Source of the DNA: Halichondria panicea
Lineage: Eukaryota; Porifera; Demospongiae; Suberitida; Halichondriidae
Assembly (NCBI RefSeq): GCF_963675165.1
Contig: NC_087380.1
Coordinates: 1,603,803-1,667,802 of the forward strand
Direction of reading: 5' to 3'
Length of the DNA stretch: 64,000 nucleotides
Made by a program: the position numbers and the translations under genes. A model generated the notes under the pieces. The model was not told the origin of the DNA and did no database searches. It saw nothing but the letters and a program-made list of their open reading frames with translations. Shown in pieces: positions 55,916 to 64,000 of this stretch. Within the stretch, counting starts at the first letter, position 1. Each line of letters starts with the position of its first letter.

Positions 55916-56905
55916 ATGCCTCGAGGCGTAGCCGCACGAGGGATACGGTAAAGCTGACTGTGTGTCTGTGTGTCTGTTCCAACTGTAACTGCTCAACGGT
56001 TGCAATGCGACGAAAAATAACAGCTTCTATAGGCTTCTAGCCACGTTCTCTTGGATTTTGATTCGTGGATTAGCAAACTAAAGCTTCTTTCTCGAGTTAT
56101 GGCTAGTTTGACTCACATTGATGGCTGTTGCAGTCTCTTCAGAATCTTTCATAGCATCATCTGTTCGCACAAACTTTCTATTCAACACATGAGTTAGCCT
56201 TGCACTAAAGCGCTAGCTTTTTATTAGCTACAAGAGTCAGAAAAGATCTGTTAAAACAGCTAGCTATAGTAGCCATTGTGAACTTGATCTCTTTGGACAG
56301 ACTTTTTAATTATTCCTGTGGATGCAATGCGCATGCGCGTTCCTCCCCACATGTTGGAGAATCCAGTGGCAGAATCAACTTACTTCTTCATGTTCTTTTT
56401 CTTGAGGTCCTGGTATAGCGGTAAGCCACAATACAATATAGACTAGATAACAATAGATTCATGTACACAAGTCTTTTCTTCTCAGTATTACCGTATTACT
56501 AGCGAGCATCAAACATTTGCGAACTTTACGAGGGTTGATCAATTCGCAACAATTAAATCCGCAAAACCTAAATTATTACTAGTAAATACACATGATCCTT
56601 TCCAGAACACAATAGTTAGATCGCAAAGGGTCAAATTTTCTGCTGATTTAGCTCATTCGCAAAGGTTTTTCACTCGCAAAATATTCTAGTAATACGATAG
56701 ATACACACTTTCTGCTTGTTTATATACTATACTGTCTGTGCTTAATTCTCTCTTACTTTGTGCCTTTGACAAACTCACAGTATGCACTATTAACTGTGGA
56801 CACCCCTTTCTTATGAAACAATCAAAGCACATTGCAAATTATTTACCTCTTCTATAACACTCTGAGCGAAAGCAAAAACATGGCGAGAGGCATTGGCAAG
56901 CGCAC
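55916..56905. mobile_element. Transposon family X, copy 3 (inverted) with a nested insertion
   Basis: Runs from TATGCCTCGAGGCGTAGCCG (reverse of the family's end) through GCATGCGCGTTCCTCCCC to about 56486, then resumes at about 56860 (CTGAGCGAAAGCAAAAACAT, GGCGAGAGGCATT). Between lies 56490-56700, an element with ends CCGTATTACTAGCGAGCATC and AATATTCTAGTAATACG, of the same family as the intron insertions of gene C. Confidence 0.75.
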
Positions 56906-57595
56906 GCTTGCAACACTTGTTGCTATAGCTTCTCTCCTATTCTTGCATGGCAAACACGTATTTTTGTTTTGTGAGAGTTTCCTGGCCTGGAACGAAAAAA
57001 CGCTTCGTGTAGCCCTCCAAAAGTATCCTATAAGAGCAAGAACACAGATCGAGCTATAGAAGTTTTTTTGGAAGTATAAAATTAGTTTTGTTGTTTCTAG
57101 TAACTTTATGATTCGCTCAGAGCTTCCACTGATGTTTTGAAGATTGATACTGCCATACAGATTGATACACCGATATATTTATCATGTATGTGCTTTCTAT
57201 CATGGTTTCACAAAAATCATGGTTTCACAAAAATCATGAATATTCATGAGTAAACTGTTTACCATAACTTTCAGAGTGTGTAGCTAGTACTGATATAGTC
57301 AGAATTGTGTACATGCAACTAACATGAAGCTGTGTACAGTATGCTGTAGCTAGCTAGAGTGTGTAAGAAACCGTTGTTGGTATTCAGTGTTCCATATGAT
57401 TAATGTCCCAAGCTACGTTAATGTCAATCTTTACATATTAGGGCTAGGCTGCCGTTGTGTGTGTGGGTGTTATCACAGTGTGGCTTGTGTGAGCCTCGAA
57501 TCCAGGCCGATTAAAATCGCACGCGTTAGTTTATCCTCCAGAATCTGGGGAATCCCCTTTTTTTTCATCAGCTTAGCTCTCTATTGCGTTGTTCC

Positions 57596-57805
57596 AGAAG
57601 GCTTTCACACTAGTCTGAAGCCAGAAGAGGCTCTCATCTACCTCTATAACGGTTGTATGGTCAGGATGTCTTACTTTGGATCTATACAGGCTATGGGAAG
57701 TGTATGGTGCCTCAAACTGCTACTTGTGAAGACAATCCGGCTATAAGACCATCGTAGACGTAGATGAGAGCCTTTTCTGGCTTCAGACTAGTTTTCAAGC
57801 CTTCT
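57596..57805. repeat. Inverted repeat, arms about 46 bp
   Basis: 57596-57641 (CACTAGTCTGAAGCCAGAAG) pairs with 57760-57805 (CTTTTCTGGCTTCAGACTAG) with few mismatches; a foldback element about 110 bp before the start of gene H. Confidence 0.75.
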
Positions 57806-57913
57806 AGACCAATGCAATAAATGTAAACACTGTATATGCATGTGACTGATGCACATGTCCCGTGTGTGTAGTCAGTCAGTACTGTGATTGTGATGCTACA
57901 CATGTTTCTATTA

Positions 57914-60900
57914 ATGCAGCCAATGGAGAGTTTGTTGACTGGTCTCCTCTTGTTTCTCTCCACTCACTGTCTCTTGGTGGATGCTCAAGGTGGGTGGTGT
58001 GTGTGGGTGTGTGGGTTCAAAGAAGCAAGGACATGTATGCGTGTAAGGTACTAATCTAGTAATGAGCAAAGGTGCAAATTCTAAGTTAAACAAAAGAGCA
58101 CATGCGGTAATAAAAGATAAAGAAAGTTAGTCCAGTTAATTAGGGGTACAAGGTGTGCCTCGGCCGACACCAGGTCCACTGTAGGAATGGTCGTCCTGAT
58201 AGCACGGCCCCGGGAGGACCGGTAGCCTCGCACACACTGTATGGTCGATCTTAGTAGACTGTACGATAATGAGCATCTTAGCTAGTTTATGACCTGGTGG
58301 TACGGTTGGTCCCATTTCTCCGCTAGGAGGGAAGCCAGTCTCTTGTAAAAATTAGCAGCTGATAGCCCACACTCACCACCCCCCTCACACACACTCACCA
58401 CCCCCCCACACACTCACCACCCCCCCACACACACACACACCCACTCACACACACACACACACAGGAGAGCCTATTGTGACTAGCCTCACATACAACGCCC
58501 CCACACTCACCCTAACCTGTTTGTCCAGTGGGGGGCCGGCCACTACTGTCGTGTGGCGTAGGAACTGCTCCCCCCTCACAATAGGCACACCCTCACAGAA
58601 CCTCACAGACAGTATTGCGGGGGCGTACACCTCCACCCTCACACTCCCCACACCAGCTGATGATGGTGTCTACAGCTGTACAGTGGAGAATAGGCGAGGG
58701 AGATCCAGTAGCACAGTCACTGTCGGAGGTATAGGGTGGGGTCAGGGGGTACAATTTTGACCAGCGTATTATTATCGTTGCTTCCTCAGATGATGTTGCC
58801 TTTGATGTCACCATCACTCCTAGTGAAGCCACACCCATTGCTGGTCGACCTTTGACCCTCACCTGCAGCCACAACAGTAGTGATGATCTCACCTCCGTCA
58901 GCTTCCAATGGTTGGACACACAGGGGACATCTGTCAGTAATAACTCCACTTTGACCTTTGACACTCTGAGAGAAAGTCAGCGAGAGTACTATTGTGTGGT
59001 TACCGTGGGAACTGAAGTCGGCTGTGTCGAGTATTATAGCAATGTACAAGGTGAGAGTACATGGACTATTATAGTAATATAACGTACGTATGATACTAAT
59101 AATATTATTTCTGCCCCTTTGTCTAGTTCCTGTGTTTGGTGTTAATATCAGTGATGTTTCTGGAACTGTTGGTATGGCAACAACGCTCAGCTGTACCCTC
59201 TCTGACTCCCCTGTTACCATGGCAATGTATCGTTTCTTCAAAGGGGGTGTTTCCATTGGTACTAGCTCCACCCACATGTATACCATCCCCATGGCTCAGT
59301 TGTCTGATGCTGGGAATGACTACACATGTGAGGTGGTCATATCTCTTGATTACCTTGACCTCTCCAGTCCCCTCACTCTGAGCAGCAACCAACAGGCCAC
59401 CATATCACTAACCAGTGAGTTTATTTAGGCTTAGTTTATACCTAGATGTGTCAACTTTTCTGTTAGTTTTTTTATACTATATAAGTACGTAAAAAACAAC
59501 AACACCATATATAGCGCACTAATAATTGACTGGCTATACTAATGTTAGCTATACTTATTAAGATGTTGTACATAATTATACTAATTTGCACCTTACTCTT
59601 TCTACAGTACCGGACCCCAGTATGTTCATCAGTGTGACCCCCTCCACCATGGACACCACCCCCTTCACTCCCTACACTAGCGTGGATGCCATTATTAACT
59701 GTGCTACCACAACCGTTCTCATACCTGGTGTGGATGCTATCATTGTATTACTAAGAGTGGAGAACGGTGTAGAATCAGAGGTGGTCAGCACAGCAAGGAT
59801 AACAGCAGGTCCAGTTGTGAATACATTGAATGTCTTTTTCCTACGATCGTACTCCCACTCTCCTGCTAGTAGGATGGCAGACTCTGGTAGCTATGTGTGT
59901 GAGGGAACCATCATTCCTGAAGATGCTGGACTGAGGCCCTTTATCACTGATGGTACTAGCAGGTCCACCCTAACAGCCATTGATGTTCTTGGTGAGTGCA
60001 TGTACCTTCAGCCCAATTGTGTGTTCTATCAAAACTTGTGCAAACACACACAATAGCACTGTCAATCCTATATAATTATGTACAACCTAGCTACTGGTTG
60101 TACTAATACATAAGGCTATGTAGCCCACGGTTTTTTGTCAACATAGGCTGTTTTTCGTCCCTCCGGTCCCATAACTTTGATCTGAGCATGTCATGTGATA
60201 GGGTTTGTCTAGAGATCTCATTGTTGAGCTTTCTAGTTATGGCCTAGGTTGCTGTTTTTCAGACAATTAATACATGCGGCTATATACATGTATAGCCGAT
60301 GTGGTCTTTTCAGGACTACATGTATGTATTTCACTCTTCTCTGTACAGATCCGATACTGGACATTGCTGTCACCATGGTAACTGGTCGTATACTAGACAT
60401 ACCTCCGTACAACACCTATGCTATCACTTGTACGGCTTCATCAAGAGTTCAAAGTACACCCACGGCCATCACCAAGACGATAGAGTGGAGTGTATCCTTT
60501 AACAGTGGAGCAGTTACCATGGTAACAGAGGGGGTGGTGACTAATCACCTCGCCATGGCTACTAGTTCCAGCGTCTTGAGTATAATGACAAGTGTATCTG
60601 GAGAGTATGAATACAGGTGTGGTAGCCAACTAGAGCTGGTGGGTGTGGCTGACAGTGTGGAGGGGGCGGTCACATCAAGTGTCACTGTGTATGGTAAGCA
60701 CACACACACACACACATACATACTGCCGCCCACTCCACAGGCCCCTCCTCTCCCACCATGCCCACGTCACTGACTGTATCCATGGTGAACCATGAGTCGG
60801 CCAGCTTCGAGTGGGTGGTGATGACTGTTGCCTATGACAACGAGAGTTACATAGTGACATATGGCCTCGACTCTAATGACCTCACCAACAGCAGTGCCAC

Positions 60901-60942
60901 TCAACCTGGCTCCAGTGACATCAGCCTCACCAATAGTGTAAG

Positions 60943-60980
<38 letters not shown>

Positions 60981-61147
60981 GGTGCGTGCGTGTGCTCGTG
61001 ATACACTATATACCCCTACCTTGCAGGTGTACAGTATATCTGTGGGAGGTCTACAAATGAAGACAAGGTATTATTATCGTGTGGTGTCCACCAACTCAGC
61101 AGGCAGTACCCAATCAGAGCTGGCCACCTTCAACACCACTGGTGTTG

Positions 61148-61182
<35 letters not shown>

Positions 61183-64000
61183 TGTGTGGGTGTGTGGGTG
61201 TGTGGGTGTGTGTGTAGTAGATTCCTAACAAGCACCAAGTCTCACTCCCTGGTAGTGTGTGTGTGTACATGTGCCTACTGTAGCACTGTTGTGTATGCTG
61301 CTTTGACCACTATACACTGCAGGTCCGAGTGCTCCCCTCTCCCTGAGCTACATTATGACCACACCCACTAACCACACCTTCTCATGGCTTCCTCCTAACA
61401 ATACTGACATTGCTGTAACCCAGTACACACTCACCTGCCAGGGAACACTCAGGTACACATTATTATGAATAATATGCTAATTTATAATTTTGCTGACAGG
61501 ATTGGGGACCCTCTGGATTCTATCGCCATAGTAACCGTCATGACCTGTGTGAACGCTGACCTCGTCCCTTGGGCCAACTACACATGCTTCGTGGTTGCCA
61601 ATAACAACAATGGCTCCTCCCCTAGTAGCAACGAGATCAGTTTCATTACTCCTGAAACAGGTATTCAATAACCTTAGCAACCAGCAATAACCCCTAGCTC
61701 ACGCACACATCACACTCACATTCCCTACCCCCCACAGCTCCTAGTGGACCCCCTGGTAACTTTTTTGCTGGCTTAAATCCTACCGGAGGGATAGTACCAT
61801 TCACCTGGACTTCACCACCTTCTAACCAAAGGAATGGATTCATCATTGCATACTCTCTGGAGTGTAGTGCAGGACCAACAGATACCGTTGTCACAGTGTT
61901 CCCGCCATCTCCTAACAACCAGTACACGGCCATCAACTACTCTGCCCTCACTACCTACACTTGTAGTGTACGAGCTAGGAACAGTAAGGGGGAGGGGCCA
62001 CCAGCCACACTGGACGTTACCACAGCAGAGGATGGTACATATCATGCATGTGATAGGTTCGTGACCATGTATTGACCTTTCACCCTGTAGTTCCTGGAGC
62101 TCCTCCGATGTCGTTCACTGCCACCGCTCGTACTAACGGGACAGTGCTCTTTAATTGGAGTCCACCCCCCTCTGCACAACAAAATGGCGTCCTCACTGAC
62201 TACACTTTGACCTGTGCCCCGCCACTTTCCTTCAACTATGGTCCTAATGAGGTGGGCGGGACTGGTGAGGGGTTTTCCCCTGCCACACGCTACACATGTA
62301 CACTCACTGCCAGCACAGCAATTGGAGCTGGTCCATCAGCCAGCGTAACCATAGTAACATGTAAGTATATTATTATTCCTAGAAGTTATATAATGACTGT
62401 GGCTCCTCCCACTTCCTGTAGTTCCGTCAGTACCAGCTGTGAGTGTCATCTCTCTATCAAGTACTCAGCTGGGGGTCAACTGGACCACACCCGTTAATGC
62501 AATCATCACAGAGCATGTTATATATCTGGATGGGGCGGAGTTTGGCCGCTCCCAGGGGTCAGAGTTCATTATCAGTGGTCTACGTCCATACACAGAGTAC
62601 AATGTGGGGGTCAGTGCTAGTAACGAGGCAGGAGAGGGATCAGTCAGCGAGGGACAGATTATCAGGACACTAGAGGATTGTGAGTGCACGGGTATCAGTG
62701 TGTGTATTAGGAGCCTTTGTGGATCATAATAATTATATAGCGTTCTTTATTTTATTTGAGTATTTCTTTTAGTGCTGCTCTAAGAAAACAATTAATTACT
62801 ATCGTTAGTTTGTGGAGCCTTTTATTGATCCATCATTATTACAGCCATCGTGTAGTTGTAGGGTTAGCAGCTTTCTTCTCCACCATCATAACTGTATAGC
62901 TGTTGAATCACCATCCCTATTACCCCCCACAGTGCCTGGGCGTGTGGAGTGTGCCCCTCGCTGGGTGTCTAGCTCCTTCACTTCTGTCACTGTACGTTGG
63001 GCCCCGCCTACTCAAGAGAACGGCATCACCCTCGCTTACCACATCCGATTGGTTCGTTATGGAAGCTCTGACTCCACCCCCCTGGCCGAGGCTAACGTGA
63101 CTAGCTCTGATAGGGAGGTGACACTGACCCCCAGTGATGACTTGGTGGGGGGTATCCCCTACACTGTCCAGGTGGTGGCTGAGAATAGCATCGGACGTAG
63201 CACTGAGATATGCCAATCCATTGACTTCATTGCTCAGCTTGGTGAGTTGAAATTGACTAGTAATAATTATCATAATTATGATATCTACCTAATCTAGTTT
63301 TGAAATTAAAACTATCGACAATAGTTACCCCTAGTCGTTGTGAAATGTCTCATTTTAAGAAAAAATGCGTGCTATAGCCTTCTTGTTTAATATCCCCCCC
63401 ACAGAGCCCCCGCCCCCTTCTGGCCTGGGGGTCTCACGTACTCCTGATACTATAACACTGTCCTGGGACGTGCCTACTCTACTGGAGGCTAGAGGCTACG
63501 TTAGCTACACAGTGACCTTTGGACCCAGTGTGGGAGCACGCAAGAGACGACAGACATCTGATGAATGTAGCGTGTCACCTTGTAATGTCCCCGTGGAGAG
63601 AGGGGGTGTGGTCATCAGCGGCTTGGACCCTGGAACGAACTATGACCTCACAGTTACACCGTCCAATGAGGAAAACATTACTGGAATGGCTGCCACGGCA
63701 ACAGCTCCAAGTAAATGAAAACACTTAATAATATCTTGTGCCGGTATAAATGCAATGTGCAGGATGGTGGTATTTTGCACATTATAGACAGCAGTCTTAC
63801 TACCTGTGTTCCTTGCCCCCCCCCCCCCCGTACAGCATTATTGTGTGCTCACCTATACAGTTTGTGACAGCTGTTCCATTTGACAACAGCTGTCACAACT
63901 ACATTGTACCAGTGCCGGGAGGGATGAGCACAGCATGTATTGTGTTAGGTTGGTGCAAACAATGATAGTCTCATGCATCCATTATACAGCCTCTACTGAT
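57914..64000 (+). CDS. Gene H: 5-Ig/7-FN3 surface receptor (3' end beyond window)
   Basis: Signal peptide 57914-57989 (MQPMESLLTGLLLFLSTHCL). Ig exons: 58465-58728 (LTLTCLSS, VYSCTVEN), 58790-59050 (LTCSHNSS, YYCVV), 59127-59414 (LSCTLSD, YTCEV), 59608-59991 (IINCATT, YVCEG), 60349-60693 (ITCTASS, YRCGS). FN3 exons: 60741-60937 with 61027-61147, 61323-61452 with 61500-61660, 61738-62034, 62091-62360, 62422-62679, 62933-63241, 63405-63710. FN3 hallmarks such as LFNWSPP, VNWTTP, VRWAPP, LSWDVP and the Y.V.V.A.N ends are visible. About 1222 codons lie in the window and every junction keeps phase 1 between domains. The window ends in an AG acceptor and GCCTCTACTGAT-like codons, the start of the membrane exon of genes A-G, so the same helix and tail probably follow. 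Ig plus FN3 ectodomains are typical of adhesion and guidance receptors. Confidence 0.85.
58375..58464. repeat. CA/CCACCC-rich simple repeat at a splice acceptor
   Basis: Repeated CACTCACCACCCCCC units followed by CA dinucleotides, running straight into the acceptor of the first Ig exon of gene H. Confidence 0.85.
60938..60990. repeat. (GT)n microsatellite at a splice donor
   Basis: GTGTGT run just after the donor that splits the first FN3 domain of gene H. Confidence 0.85.
61148..61216. repeat. (GT)n/GGTGTGTG microsatellite
   Basis: Second GT-rich run, directly after the donor ending the first FN3 domain of gene H. Confidence 0.85.
63785..63951 (+). pseudogene. Decayed second-type Ig exon before the membrane exon of gene H
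   Basis: GTGCCGGGAGGGATGAGCAC and CATGTATTGTGTTAG/GTTGGT match the end and donor of the Ig-like exon in gene D (24925-24960) and the intron relics in A, C, E and G. Upstream of it only a scrap remains, interrupted by a perfect hairpin (63862-63875 with 63885-63898). No phase-1 reading is open, so gene H probably splices over it. Confidence 0.6.
63862..63898. repeat. Perfect 14-bp hairpin
   Basis: TTGTGACAGCTGTT and AACAGCTGTCACAA flank a 9-base loop, inside the decayed Ig exon. Confidence 0.85.

Noticed and set aside
56832-57059. 75-residue ORF with a hydrophobic start
   Set aside because: Its first part is the inverted end of transposon family X, so the signal-like segment is coincidental.

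Overview
The window looks like nuclear DNA of a sponge, most likely a demosponge of the Amphimedon type. This is inferred from gene content, not from a search. The sequence is AT-rich, with many short GT-AG introns, CA/GT microsatellites and small inverted-repeat transposons. It encodes sushi (CCP), immunoglobulin-like and fibronectin III cell-surface proteins in which every domain sits on its own phase 1-1 exon. All recognised host genes are on the plus strand. No rRNA, tRNA, CRISPR or bacterial operon was seen.

Layout: 0.6-14.4 kb holds receptor gene A (signal peptide, about five Ig-like domains, one unusual cysteine-rich Ig-like domain, one membrane helix, tyrosine-rich tail). From 14.7 to 31.5 kb is a tandem family with nearly the same signal peptide, sushi, Ig-like, membrane and tail exons: B (truncated, frameshifted), C (12 sushi, intact, 1024 aa), D (frameshifted), E (8 sushi, intact, 780 aa) and F (relic). 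Two 3' fragments of a metallophosphoesterase (purple acid phosphatase-like) lie between B and C and between D and E. From 32.05 to 47.6 kb is a large adhesion GPCR: signal peptide, about 25 sushi domains (23 in an array with a period near 218 bp), hormone-receptor motif, GAIN/GPS and seven helices. At 49.2 kb is a small secreted-domain gene with a probable frameshift. At 50.6-52.6 kb is gene G, a recombined member of the family with two membrane exons. From 52.9 to 57.8 kb the DNA is dominated by transposon debris (two LINE 3' ends and a nested foldback-type family). From 57.9 kb to the window end is gene H, with signal peptide, five Ig and seven FN3 domains. The last bases of the window are the first codons of the same membrane exon used by genes A-G, so H probably ends in the same cassette.

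The most interesting system is this cluster of A, C, D, E, G and probably H: variable ectodomains joined to one conserved helix and a roughly 64-residue tail with four or five tyrosine motifs (YETV, YEEI, YSYT, YSTV, terminal YDN). The tandem copies, mixed domain content, pseudogenes, exon exchange and a shared upstream motif are what a rapidly evolving recognition-receptor locus (immune or self/non-self) would show. That function is inference. Exon boundaries were read by eye from splice consensus, phase and homology among copies.
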